Origin: Sphingobium sp. BYY-5
Lineage (GTDB): Bacteria; Pseudomonadota; Alphaproteobacteria; Sphingomonadales; Sphingomonadaceae
Direction of reading: 5' to 3'
NCBI RefSeq assembly: GCF_022758885.1
Contig: NZ_JALEBH010000001.1
Span: 1,674,001 to 1,738,000, forward strand
Length of the DNA stretch: 64,000 bases
Positions 9,216 through 19,047 of this stretch are shown one piece after another. Made by a program: the position numbers and the translations under genes. The stretch's first letter is position 1. The number at the start of each line of letters is the position of its first letter. The notes under the pieces were generated by a model, which saw nothing but the letters and a program-made list of their open reading frames with translations, did not search any database and was not told the origin of the DNA.

Positions 9216-10786
9216 TCGGCCGCTGCCGCCAGGTCCGGCTCGGTCCAGGCGAGGACCGGCTTGCGCGCGGCCAGCGTCTCGTCGAGGCGGCGCCGCGGGG
9301 CGAAATAGGGCGCGCCCTTGAGCGCCTCGTCCCCTGCCTTGGCGCGTCCGGCCAGGCTGCGCAGCGCCAGGATGAACTGGTCGAGCGCGGTCTTGCTTTC
9401 CGTTTCGGTCGGTTCGACCAGCATCGCGCCATGGACGACCAGCGGGAAATACATGGTCATCGGGTGGAAGCCTTCGTCGATCAGCCCCTTGGCAATGTCG
9501 AGCGTGGTGAAGCCTTCGGCCAGCCCCTTATCGCTGAACAAGGCCTCATGCATACAGGGGCCGCTATGGCCGAAGGGCGCATCCAGCACATCGTCCAGGC
9601 TGCGCAGGATATAGTTGGCGTTGAGCACCGCGTCTTCCGCCACCTGGCGCAAGCCGTCCGCGCCGTGGCTGAGAATATAGGTCAACGCACGGGTGAACAT
9701 GCCCATCTGGCCGTGGAAAGCCGACATGCGACCGAAGCTGTTCGGCATTTCCTCACCGACATTATCCTCCTCGATCAGGTGGATCGTGCCGTCGGCCATG
9801 CGCGCCGTGTAGGGCAGCGGGCCGAAGGGAGCGAGCGCTTCGGACAACACCACCGGACCGGAACCGGGACCACCGCCGCCATGGGGAGTGGAGAAGGTCT
9901 TGTGCAGGTTGATGTGCATCGCATCGACGCCCAGGTCGCCGGGGCGGACCCGGCCGACGATGGCGTTGAAGTTCGCACCGTCGCAATAGACGAAGGCCCC
10001 GGCGGCATGGACCGCATCGGAAATCTTCTTCATGTCGCGCTCGAACAGGCCGCAGGTGTTCGGGTTGGTGATCATCACCGCCGCGACATCCGGCCCCAGG
10101 CGTGCCTTGAGCGCCTCCAGGTCGACGCGGCCGTCCGGGGTGGCCGGGATATCCTCCACCTTATAGCCGCAGAAAGCAGCGGTGGCGGGATTGGTGCCAT
10201 GCGCGCTTTCGGGGACCAGGACGACGCTGCGCGCGTCGCCGCGCGCTTCCAACGCGGCGCGAATGCAGAGCAGGCCGCACAATTCACCATGGGCGCCCGC
10301 CTTGGGCGTCATGGCGACGCCATACATGCCCGTCAGGTCGATCAGCCAGAAGGCGAGTTCATTGATGACGCCAAGCGCGCCCTGCACCGTCGATTGCGGT
10401 TGAAGGGGGTGAATGTCCGCGAAACCCGGCATCCGCGCAACCTTTTCATTGAGGCGCGGATTATGCTTCATCGTGCAGGAGCCGAGCGGGAACAGACCCA
10501 GGTCGATGGCGTAGTTCTGGCGGCTGAGGCGCGTATAATGGCGCACCGTTTCCTGCTCCGACAGGCCGGGCAGGCCGATGCTGTCGGCGCGGGCGAGGCT
10601 GCCGAGACGACCGGCGACCTTCGGCGCATCGGCGAAATCGACGCCGGTGGTGTGGCAAGAGCCGATCTCGAAGATCAGCGCTTCCTCCAGCATCAGCGCA
10701 CGATTGCCCGTGGCGGTTGCGGGGAAGCTGTCCGCTTCGTTGATCGCTTGCGGCGCGGTGGGGCGGCCTTCCTTGAGCATGGTCAT
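9212..10786 (-). CDS. gcvPB: Glycine dehydrogenase (decarboxylating) subunit 2
   Basis: A 524-aa PLP-binding half of the two-subunit P-protein. It decarboxylates glycine and passes the aminomethyl group to lipoyl-GcvH. The PLP lysine is in MHINLHKTFSTPHGGGG, followed by the glycine-rich GPGSGPV. Many bacteria have a single long GcvP; the split form is standard in this group. It follows gcvPA after a spacer filled by a palindrome doublet and overlaps the DUF938 gene by four bases. A second in-frame ATG lies two codons in. Confidence 0.95.
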   Translation of the reverse strand: MTMLKEGRPTAPQAINEADSFPATATGNRALMLEEALIFEIGSCHTTGVDFADAPKVAGRLGSLARADSIGLPGLSEQETVRHYTRLSRQNYAIDLGLFPLGSCTMKHNPRLNEKVARMPGFADIHPLQPQSTVQGALGVINELAFWLIDLTGMYGVAMTPKAGAHGELCGLLCIRAALEARGDARSVVLVPESAHGTNPATAAFCGYKVEDIPATPDGRVDLEALKARLGPDVAAVMITNPNTCGLFERDMKKISDAVHAAGAFVYCDGANFNAIVGRVRPGDLGVDAMHINLHKTFSTPHGGGGPGSGPVVLSEALAPFGPLPYTARMADGTIHLIEEDNVGEEMPNSFGRMSAFHGQMGMFTRALTYILSHGADGLRQVAEDAVLNANYILRSLDDVLDAPFGHSGPCMHEALFSDKGLAEGFTTLDIAKGLIDEGFHPMTMYFPLVVHGAMLVEPTETESKTALDQFILALRSLAGRAKAGDEALKGAPYFAPRRRLDETLAARKPVLAWTEPDLAAAAE

Positions 10787-10812
10787 TATGCGTCGCCTTC
10801 CACAAGCATTTC

Positions 10813-10887
10813 GTGTTCCTGCGAAAGCAGGAACCCAGGGTTGGTGCAGAGCTTGGTCGCCCTAGGCTCCTGCTTCCGCAGGAGCAC
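10813..10887. repeat. Inverted palindrome doublet, 'CTCCTGC' family, inside the gcv operon
   Basis: Left arm 10813-10840 has stem GTTCCTGC and loop GAAA; right arm 10858-10887 has stem GCTCCTGC on the opposite strand. The T-to-C change is matched on both sides of each stem, so base pairing is kept. It lies between gcvPA and gcvPB. Confidence 0.9.
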
Positions 10888-10904
10888 AAGATGGAGGAAA
10901 TGCA

Positions 10905-12263
10905 TCATGCCAGTTCCTCCTCAAGCGCCTTGGCGAAGGTTTCGATATCCTCCGGCGTGACCGTTTCCGTGACGGCGACGACCAGCCCGTGGCCGATCGC
11001 CGGCGCGTCCGGGAACAGGCGGCCGAGCGACACGCCGCCCAGCACGCCCCTGTCGGCGAGATTGCGGACGACGTCGCGCGCATCCTTCGTCAGGATCAGC
11101 GTAAATTCGTTGAAGAAGCTGTCGTTGAGCAGCGTGACGCCCGGCACCTTGGCAAGGCGATCCGCCGCCTGGACCGCGAACCCATGATTGAGCGCGGCCA
11201 GCTCACGCAGGCCCTTCTCCCCCAACAGCGTCATGTGGATGCTGAACGCCAGCGCGCAGAGACCGGAGTTGGTACAGATGTTCGAGGTCGCCTTTTCGCG
11301 GCGAATATGCTGCTCGCGGGTCGAAAGGGTCAGCACGAAACCGCGCTTGCCTGCTGCGTCCACCGTCTCGCCGCAGAGGCGGCCCGGCATCTGACGGACA
11401 TATTTCTGCTTGCACGCGAAAAGGCCGAGATAAGGCCCACCGAACTGGAGGCCGACGCCGATCGACTGGCCTTCGCCCACGACGATGTCCGCGCCCATAT
11501 CGCCCGGCGCCTTTATCGCACCCAGGGCAACCGGTTCCGTCACCACCGCGACCAGCAGCGCGCCGGCGGCATGGGCGGCTTCGGCGAGCGGGGTCAGGTC
11601 GGCGATGCGGCCGAGAATGTCGGGATATTGGACGACAACGCAGCTTGTGTCCTTGTCGATGCCCGCAATCAGCGCGTCGATATCCGTCGCGGCGTCGAGC
11701 GTCGGGGCTTCATGCACCAGCGCATCGCCGGTGAACTTCGCCATGGTCTTCGCGACCGAAACATAATGGGGGTGCAGGCCGGAGGACAGGATCGCCTTGC
11801 CACGCTTGGTGATGCGCCGCGCCATGCCGATCGCTTCCCAGCAGGCGGTCGAACCGTCATACATGGAGGCGTTGGCGACGTCGCAGCCGAGCAGGCGGGC
11901 GACCTGGCTCTGGAATTCGAACAGCACCTGCAACGTGCCCTGCGCGATTTCCGGCTGATAGGGCGTATAGGCGGTCAGGAACTCGCCGCGCTGGATCAGA
12001 TGATCGACGCTGGCGGGGACATGATGCTTGTAGGCACCAGCGCCCAGGAAGAAGGGCGCCTCCCCCGCCGACAGGTTTTTCCGCGCCAGCGCCGCCATAT
12101 GGCGCTCGACCGCCAGTTCACTGGCATGATCGGGCAGGCCCGCGATCGTGCCGGAAAGCCGGGCTTCAGCGGGAACGTCCACGAACAGGTCATCGACGCT
12201 CGACGCGCCGATGACGGACAGCATCTCCTGCCGGTCGGTGTCGGTAAGGGGTAGGTAGCGCAT
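10905..12263 (-). CDS. gcvPA: Glycine dehydrogenase (decarboxylating) subunit 1
   Basis: A 452-aa partner of GcvPB in the P-protein heterotetramer of the glycine cleavage system. Recognisable family blocks include [15 protein letters not shown] at the start, [28 protein letters not shown] and [10 protein letters not shown]. The open frame continues upstream through a palindromic repeat, but the true start is the ATG at 12263: it begins the conserved N-terminus and has GGGAGA about 10 bases ahead. It sits between gcvH and gcvPB. Confidence 0.95.
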   Translation of the reverse strand: MRYLPLTDTDRQEMLSVIGASSVDDLFVDVPAEARLSGTIAGLPDHASELAVERHMAALARKNLSAGEAPFFLGAGAYKHHVPASVDHLIQRGEFLTAYTPYQPEIAQGTLQVLFEFQSQVARLLGCDVANASMYDGSTACWEAIGMARRITKRGKAILSSGLHPHYVSVAKTMAKFTGDALVHEAPTLDAATDIDALIAGIDKDTSCVVVQYPDILGRIADLTPLAEAAHAAGALLVAVVTEPVALGAIKAPGDMGADIVVGEGQSIGVGLQFGGPYLGLFACKQKYVRQMPGRLCGETVDAAGKRGFVLTLSTREQHIRREKATSNICTNSGLCALAFSIHMTLLGEKGLRELAALNHGFAVQAADRLAKVPGVTLLNDSFFNEFTLILTKDARDVVRNLADRGVLGGVSLGRLFPDAPAIGHGLVVAVTETVTPEDIETFAKALEEELA

Positions 12264-12276
12264 TTCACATGTCTCC

Positions 12277-12405
12277 CCCCTCCCTTGAAGGGAGGGGTCG
12301 GGGGGTGGGTGCGATTGCGCAGCAATCGCCGGCAACGCTTGAGGTTGGGTAGCAAGGCTCGCTTCGCTCGCCACCCACCCCAACCCCTCCCTTGAAAGGG
12401 AGGGG
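12277..12405. repeat. Palindromic repeat between gcvH and gcvPA, 'CCCCTCCC' family
   Basis: Outer hairpins CCCCTCCCTT/AAGGGAGGGG at both ends flank an inner pair GGTGGGTG...CACCCACC and a GCTCGCTTCGCTCGC segment. The structure and sequence match the copy inside hrpB. It fills nearly the whole intergenic gap. Confidence 0.85.
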
Positions 12406-12416
12406 CTATTGTTGGA

Positions 12417-12788
12417 TCAGAGCGCCGCCACGAACTTCTTGTAGGCGGCTTCGGTCATCAGGCCTTCCAGCTCGGATGCATCGGCGATGCGCAGCTTGAA
12501 GAACCAGCCATCTTCCTCCGCATCGCTGTTCACCAGCGCAGGCTCATCCTCCAGCGCGCTGTTGGATTCGACCACTTCGCCGGAAATCGGTGCGTAAACG
12601 TCGGAAGCGGCCTTGACCGACTCCACGACCGCGGCGTCGTCGCCCTTTTCGAAATTGGTCCCTTCGGCGGGCAGTTCGACGAACACGATGTCGCCCAACT
12701 GTTCCTGCGCATAGTCGGTGATGCCGACGGTGGCGATTTCGCCCTCGACATCGATCCATTCATGTTCGTCGGTGAAATAACGGCTCAT
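12417..12788 (-). CDS. gcvH: Glycine cleavage system H protein
   Basis: A 123-aa lipoyl carrier protein that shuttles the aminomethyl group between P, T and L proteins. The lipoylated lysine is Lys59 in [14 protein letters not shown], followed by the conserved GEVVESN. The start at 12788 ([12 protein letters not shown]) has GGGGAG about 9 bases upstream and matches the family N-terminus; an in-frame upstream ATG would add 15 unlikely residues. It lies between gcvT and gcvPA. Confidence 0.97.
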   Translation of the reverse strand: MSRYFTDEHEWIDVEGEIATVGITDYAQEQLGDIVFVELPAEGTNFEKGDDAAVVESVKAASDVYAPISGEVVESNSALEDEPALVNSDAEEDGWFFKLRIADASELEGLMTEAAYKKFVAAL

Positions 12789-12851
12789 GATGATACTCCC
12801 CGGAATGATTTGCTTGAAAATCATGACCGACAAAAGGTCGGAAAGAAAAAC

Positions 12852-14003
12852 TCAGGCCTTGCGGCGGTAACGGTGCGGCACGAACGGCATCGGCGCCACG
12901 GTGGCGGCGATGCGCTTGCCGCGCACTTCTATTTCAAGCGCAGTGTCGACGGCGGCATGGGGCAGGCTGACCCAGCCCATGGCGATCGGCGCGCCCACGG
13001 TCGGTGCAAAGCCGCCGGATGTGACTTCGCCCACCTGGCTTGCGCCGGCATAGATGGTCGCGCCTTCGCGGGCGGGCAGACGGCCCTCGATCTTGAGGCC
13101 CACGCGCCTGGCAGCAGGACCATCGGCCAATTCCTTCATCACGCGGACATGGCCGATGAAACCACCCTCTTCGCGGCGGCGCTTCTGGATGGCGAAACCC
13201 AGGTCCGCGCCGATGGTGCTGACGGCGGGCGTCAGATCATGGCCGTAGAGCGGCAGCCCCGCTTCCAGACGCAGCGAGTCCCGCGCGCCAAGGCCGATGG
13301 GCTTCACCTGCGGCAAGGCGCACAGCGCATCGGCCAGCAGCACCACATCCTCGGCAGGAACGCTGATTTCGAAACCATCTTCGCCGGTATAGCCCGACCG
13401 ACTGATCCACAGTGACACCCCGCGCCAGGTGAACGGGCCGGACTGCATGAAGAGAAGGTCGGCGGTTTCAGGGATCAGGCTGGCCAGCGCCTCACCGGCC
13501 TCCGGCCCCTGGAGGGCGAGCAGCGCCTGCTCGTCCATGTGATTCATCACGACCTCATCGGGCAGATGCTCGATCATCCAGCCCATATCGTCATATTTGG
13601 TCGCGCCGTTGACCACCATGTAGATGGCAGCGCCATCGAACGCGCCGTCTCCGGGGCGTGAGACCATCAGGTCGTCCAGGATGCCGCCCTCTTCGTCCAG
13701 CAGCATCGAATAGCGCTGGCGGAAGGGCTGCAATCCCTTGATGTCGCTGGGCAGCAGATGCTCCAGCGCCTCATCCACGCCTTCGCCGGAGAAGCTGATC
13801 TGCCCCATATGGCTGACATCGAACAGGCCCGCATGTTCGCGGGTCCAGCTATGTTCGGCCATGATGCCTTCATACTGGATCGGCATATGATAGCCGGCGA
13901 AACCGACCATGCGCGCACCTTTGGCGCGGTGCCAGGTGTCCAGCGGCAGATCCTGCAGCGGCAATTCTTCTTCGATATGGGCGATGTCGTCATTGCCGGA
14001 CAT
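12852..14003 (-). CDS. gcvT: Aminomethyltransferase, glycine cleavage T protein
   Basis: A 383-aa tetrahydrofolate-dependent T protein. It releases ammonia and forms 5,10-methylene-THF from the aminomethyl group on GcvH. Family blocks visible are FAGYHMPIQYEGI, FDVSHMGQI near the N-terminus, GYTGEDGFEI in the middle and RDSLRLEAGLPLYGHD. It is the first gene of the glycine operon and lies directly downstream of the tandem riboswitch. Confidence 0.97.
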   Translation of the reverse strand: MSGNDDIAHIEEELPLQDLPLDTWHRAKGARMVGFAGYHMPIQYEGIMAEHSWTREHAGLFDVSHMGQISFSGEGVDEALEHLLPSDIKGLQPFRQRYSMLLDEEGGILDDLMVSRPGDGAFDGAAIYMVVNGATKYDDMGWMIEHLPDEVVMNHMDEQALLALQGPEAGEALASLIPETADLLFMQSGPFTWRGVSLWISRSGYTGEDGFEISVPAEDVVLLADALCALPQVKPIGLGARDSLRLEAGLPLYGHDLTPAVSTIGADLGFAIQKRRREEGGFIGHVRVMKELADGPAARRVGLKIEGRLPAREGATIYAGASQVGEVTSGGFAPTVGAPIAMGWVSLPHAAVDTALEIEVRGKRIAATVAPMPFVPHRYRRKA

Positions 14004-14077
14004 TGGGGGCGGCCTTTCCGTGCAGGGTTATTGGCGACAAACGCACATGCCCGGAATCGGACCCGTTACGTCTGCCA

Positions 14078-14275
14078 CCCCCTCTGTCACGGAACCTGAG
14101 AGCTTTGACCATCGGCCTTGCGGCCACATGGCTTACCCCTTCGGTGGGACGGAAACCCGTCCGCTTTCCAGAGTGCCTTGCGCGCGATGCGGTCCTTTGG
14201 CCTGAGAGATTCCGGGGCGGTTGCTCCTTCGGCGACGGGTCGGCCTCAAAGGCTTCCCATGCTCTCCCGCATCAT
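14078..14275 (-). promoter_or_regulatory. Tandem glycine riboswitch
   Basis: Read on the minus strand, two glycine aptamers follow each other. The first has GCGGGAGAG, CGCCGAAGGAGCAA and CTCTCAGGCCAAAGGAC. The second has CACTCTGGAAAG, CACCGAAGGGGTAAGC and AGCTCTCAGG. These are the conserved cores of the gcvT RNA motif. About 75 bases remain to the gcvT start for the expression platform. By analogy, glycine binding turns on the cleavage operon. The whole gap 14004-14357 holds this leader and its presumed promoter upstream of 14275. Confidence 0.93.
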
Positions 14276-14357
14276 GCCCGACGGACGAATCCGCCGGAGA
14301 CATATGTGCATTGCGTCAAACGACGGGGCGCGTCAATGCGCTACAAACATCCTCCCC

Positions 14358-15515
14358 TTACAGGGAAGGAATAACCCCGAAAATCTCCGCATGGCGCTTT
14401 TCGGCGAAGCGGTCGGTCATGCCGGCGATGAAGTCGGCGATGTGACGGCTGCGGGTAGGCTCCGCCAGCGCGCAGTCGTCGCGCCATTCCGCGGACATCA
14501 ACGCCGGATCGGCCTGATAGGCGCGGAACAGGTCGGTGACGATCACCCGCGCCCGATCGGCCGCCGCAAGCTGTTCGGGATGGTGGTAAAGGCTTGCATA
14601 CATGAAGCGCTTGAGATCACGTTCCTGCGCCGCCAGGTCGGGCGAAAAAGCCACCAGGGTGCGACCGAGGGCGCGAACATCCTCGACCGTCTCGACGCCC
14701 GATTCAACGATGTCGCGGCGGCTGGCGGCGATCAGGTCATTGGCCATGACGCCGATCTGCTCGCGCACCAGTTCGCGCAGCAAGCGGTCCTGTGGCACAT
14801 CGGGATAGCGGGCGCGCACCCGGTCCCAGCAGGTCGCCACGAACGGCACCTCCAGCAACTGCTCCAGCGTCAGCAGCCCGGCGCGCAGGCCATCGTCGAT
14901 ATCGTGATTGTCATAGGCGATGTCGTCGGAAATCGCCGCGAGCTGCGCCTCCAGCGAGGCATGGCTCGTCAGGTCGAGCGGATAGAGCGCATCCAGTTCG
15001 CGCATCGCCCAGCCGGGTCGGTCGATCGGGCCATTATGCTTGGCCAGCCCCTCCAGCATCTCCCAACTCAGGTTCAGCCCCCGGAAGCGCGGATAAGGGC
15101 TTTCCAGCAGCATCAGCGTGCGCAGCGTATGAGCGTTGTGATCGAAGCCGCCATGATCGTCGAGCGCGGCCTCCAGCGCATCCTCCCCCGCATGGCCGAA
15201 GGGCGGATGGCCGATGTCATGGGCAAGGCAAAGCGCTTCGGTCAGGTCTTCGTTGAGGCCCAGCGTGCGCGCGGTGGTGCGGCCGATCTGCGCGACTTCC
15301 AGGCTGTGGGTCAGGCGGACGCGGAAATGATCGCCGTCGGGCGAGACGAACACCTGCGTCTTGTGACGCAGGCGGCGGAAGGCGATCGAATGGATGATGC
15401 GGTCGCGATCACGCTGGAAGATGTCGCGCGGCCCACGCATTTCGCCGTGCGGCTCCGCATGGAGGCGGCCGCGGCTGTTCGCCGGATGGCAGGCATAGGA
15501 TGCAAGGATCGTCAT
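14358..15515 (-). CDS. dgt: dGTPase-like dNTP triphosphohydrolase
   Basis: A 385-aa HD-domain enzyme that hydrolyses dNTPs to the nucleoside and triphosphate. Metal-binding histidines and aspartate are seen in FRRLRHKTQVF, RLTHSLEVAQ and CLAHDIGHPPFGHAGE. The length and motifs fit the class that lacks the large E. coli Dgt insert. The start at 15515 (MTILASYACHPANSRG) is chosen because the open frame upstream is antisense noise from the next gene. The stop lies 11 bases after a small CCTCCCC-rich palindrome fragment region begins, so the last residues border repeat sequence. Confidence 0.9.
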   Translation of the reverse strand: MTILASYACHPANSRGRLHAEPHGEMRGPRDIFQRDRDRIIHSIAFRRLRHKTQVFVSPDGDHFRVRLTHSLEVAQIGRTTARTLGLNEDLTEALCLAHDIGHPPFGHAGEDALEAALDDHGGFDHNAHTLRTLMLLESPYPRFRGLNLSWEMLEGLAKHNGPIDRPGWAMRELDALYPLDLTSHASLEAQLAAISDDIAYDNHDIDDGLRAGLLTLEQLLEVPFVATCWDRVRARYPDVPQDRLLRELVREQIGVMANDLIAASRRDIVESGVETVEDVRALGRTLVAFSPDLAAQERDLKRFMYASLYHHPEQLAAADRARVIVTDLFRAYQADPALMSAEWRDDCALAEPTRSRHIADFIAGMTDRFAEKRHAEIFGVIPSL

Positions 15516-15526
15516 GGGACGCCCTC

Positions 15527-17383
15527 CTACTCGCCCGCCAGCTTCTCGACCACTTCCCCCGCGCCGCTTTTCCAGGCGAACACGTCCGCGCCAGCGGCTT
15601 TCAGCTTGTCCTCCAGCTCCTTGGCGCGAGCGAAGCTGGCGAAGGGGCCGACAAGGAGGCGGTTGGTGCGGCCCCAACTCGCGCTCCAGGCATCCTGCGG
15701 GGCGAGGCTGCCATATTTCCTGCGTAGCCCCTTCATGGTGAAGTCCAGCGCGGACTTGCTCTGGCCCACGCCCACCTGCAACCAGTTGCGCGACGGATTG
15801 TCGGCCAGACGCTTCTTTTCCTCCGCCTCCTTTTTCGCCTTGGCATCAGCTTCCGCCTTGGCCTTGGCGACGGCTTCCTTCTTCGCCTTGTCCGCAGCAG
15901 CCTTTGCGGCGGCTTGACGCTCGGCACGACGCCGGGCCTGGAGCGCAGCGACCTCGTTCAGGTCAACGGCGGCGACGCTCGTCTGTCGCTCGGCAGCGGG
16001 CACATCGATCGCGCGGATGATGTCGGCCAGAGTGCGCGTCGCCTCCGGGTTGGGCTGCGGTGGCACCGGCGTAATCTGCTGGACGGTGGCCGGTTGCGAT
16101 GCGGGAGACGATTGGGTCGGCGGTACAGGCGCCGGGGCGGATGCCTGTGCCAGCGTGATCGCATTGAGCTGCGACCCGGCATTGGTGGACGGCGGTGGCG
16201 GCGCAGGCCTGTCGATCGCGTCGAAGCCCGGCGCGGGCGGCCCCTGCACCGATGGGGACGATACGACGGGCGGGCGCGCAGGCGACGGAGCGGATACGGC
16301 GGGGGGCGTCGATGTCGGCGGAACGGTCTGAACCTGCGGCGATGCTGGGGGTGGCGTGGGCCGGGTCGTTTGCGCCAGCGCAACCTGCGGTTGGCGCGCG
16401 GTGGGCAAGGGCGGCCGTTGCGCGGATGTCGCCGCGCGCGCGGCGGCTAGCCCCTCGGTACGCGCAAGGCGGGCAGCGTCGCGACTTTGGCGGCGTTGTT
16501 CGGCGCGGCTGAGCGGTTTTGCCTGCTGCGGCGGGCCGGACGGCGCTGCCGCCACCACGGTCGGAACCGCGGTCGGCGGCGTCAGGCCGGGCGCCGGGGG
16601 CGTCGGCGTGATGGTAGCGATGGTCGTGCCGATTTGCGCCGGGAACTGACCAAAATGCACCGCCGCCGCCTTCTGCTGCGCGGTCAGATAGGGCATTTTC
16701 TGCATATAGGGCGTGATCGCAGCGGCAAGCTGCACCGGCATAGTCTGTTCGGCGACCTTCTTCGCATCGGCCTGCCGGTTGTTCATCGCATAGATGAACG
16801 CGCGATAGCGCCAGGCAGCCCGGTCGCTCTTGTAAAGCAGCGGCTCCAGAACCTTGTCCGCTGCCTGGATCTGGCCAGATATGCCCAGAGAAGCGGCATA
16901 GCGGCGGATCAGTTCGGGATCATCGGGCGTGCGCCGCAGCGCTGCTTGATAATCGCGCTGCGCCCCGGCCTGGTCGCCGGTCATGTCATGCGCCAGGCCG
17001 CGGTCAGCCAGGATAGTCGTGTCGGGATAACCCAGACGCGCCGCCTGATCGAACAGGCGCACGGCTTCGGTGGGATTTTGCAGCTTGAGCATCACCCGCG
17101 CCAACCCCGCCTTGATCCGGCCATTGCCGCTTTCGATCGCATCGGCGCGCGCGAAGAAACCGGCGGCGCCATGGGGATCGTCCAACGCAAGCGCCGCCTC
17201 CCCCGCCCCGATCAGGGCGGTGACGTCACGCGGATTGGCCGCCAGCCGAGACAGATTGCTGTTGAGGTCGGCGGCACCCAGCGGGCGCGTCATCTGGGCC
17301 TGATCGGTCTGGGCTTGGACGGTGCCGGCAAGGAGCAGACCGCCGACGGCGGAGGCGAGAATCCGGGGAAGAGATTTTATCAC
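15527..17383 (-). CDS. Secreted TPR and SPOR-domain protein
   Basis: A 618-aa exported protein. Residues 1-24 form a signal peptide ending VQA. Residues about 40-260 carry TPR-like repeats (for example AAGFFARADAIESGN and AVRLFDQAARLGYPD). A long Pro/Ala-rich, probably disordered region and a Lys/Ala-rich charged helix follow. The C-terminal 75 residues (WLQVGVGQSKSALDF onward) are a SPOR domain, which binds denuded septal peptidoglycan. It therefore probably acts in the periplasm at the division site. The dgt gene starts 11 bases after its stop. Confidence 0.85.
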   Translation of the reverse strand: MIKSLPRILASAVGGLLLAGTVQAQTDQAQMTRPLGAADLNSNLSRLAANPRDVTALIGAGEAALALDDPHGAAGFFARADAIESGNGRIKAGLARVMLKLQNPTEAVRLFDQAARLGYPDTTILADRGLAHDMTGDQAGAQRDYQAALRRTPDDPELIRRYAASLGISGQIQAADKVLEPLLYKSDRAAWRYRAFIYAMNNRQADAKKVAEQTMPVQLAAAITPYMQKMPYLTAQQKAAAVHFGQFPAQIGTTIATITPTPPAPGLTPPTAVPTVVAAAPSGPPQQAKPLSRAEQRRQSRDAARLARTEGLAAARAATSAQRPPLPTARQPQVALAQTTRPTPPPASPQVQTVPPTSTPPAVSAPSPARPPVVSSPSVQGPPAPGFDAIDRPAPPPPSTNAGSQLNAITLAQASAPAPVPPTQSSPASQPATVQQITPVPPQPNPEATRTLADIIRAIDVPAAERQTSVAAVDLNEVAALQARRRAERQAAAKAAADKAKKEAVAKAKAEADAKAKKEAEEKKRLADNPSRNWLQVGVGQSKSALDFTMKGLRRKYGSLAPQDAWSASWGRTNRLLVGPFASFARAKELEDKLKAAGADVFAWKSGAGEVVEKLAGE

Positions 17384-17429
17384 ATTCCTGCCTTAACCGA
17401 TCCGGCGTGAATGGGAAATTGACGCCATA

Positions 17430-17470
17430 AAAAAGCGCGTCAGGCCGCGCCGGACGGCCGATGACGCGCT
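17430..17470 (-). terminator. Terminator after ftsZ
   Basis: On the minus strand the arms AGCGCGTCA and TGACGCGCT pair (9 bp) around a GC-rich loop that can itself pair, and are followed by TTTTTTA. It ends the division cluster just before the SPOR gene. Confidence 0.8.
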
Positions 17471-17515
17471 CTTTGCATGGACGGCGCGCGGCACAGGAGC
17501 CGCGCGACCGGCCTC

Positions 17516-18940
<1,425 letters not shown>

Positions 18941-19047
18941 AAATTCTGCTCCCTCAGCTTCCGGATCAGGAAGCAACATCGTCATATATTGTTAACACCA
19001 GAAAATAGGGGATTCACCAGCTATTTTCGTCTTCGCCATAATTCATC

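Noticed and set aside
9431..10960. Open frame of 509 codons opposite gcvPB
   Set aside because: Antisense shadow of a well-supported gene, running through a palindrome doublet; residue composition (His, Arg, Gln rich) is typical of shadow frames.
10905..12383. Longer GcvPA with 40 extra N-terminal residues
   Set aside because: The extra residues are translated from the palindromic repeat; the conserved start and a ribosome site are at 12263.
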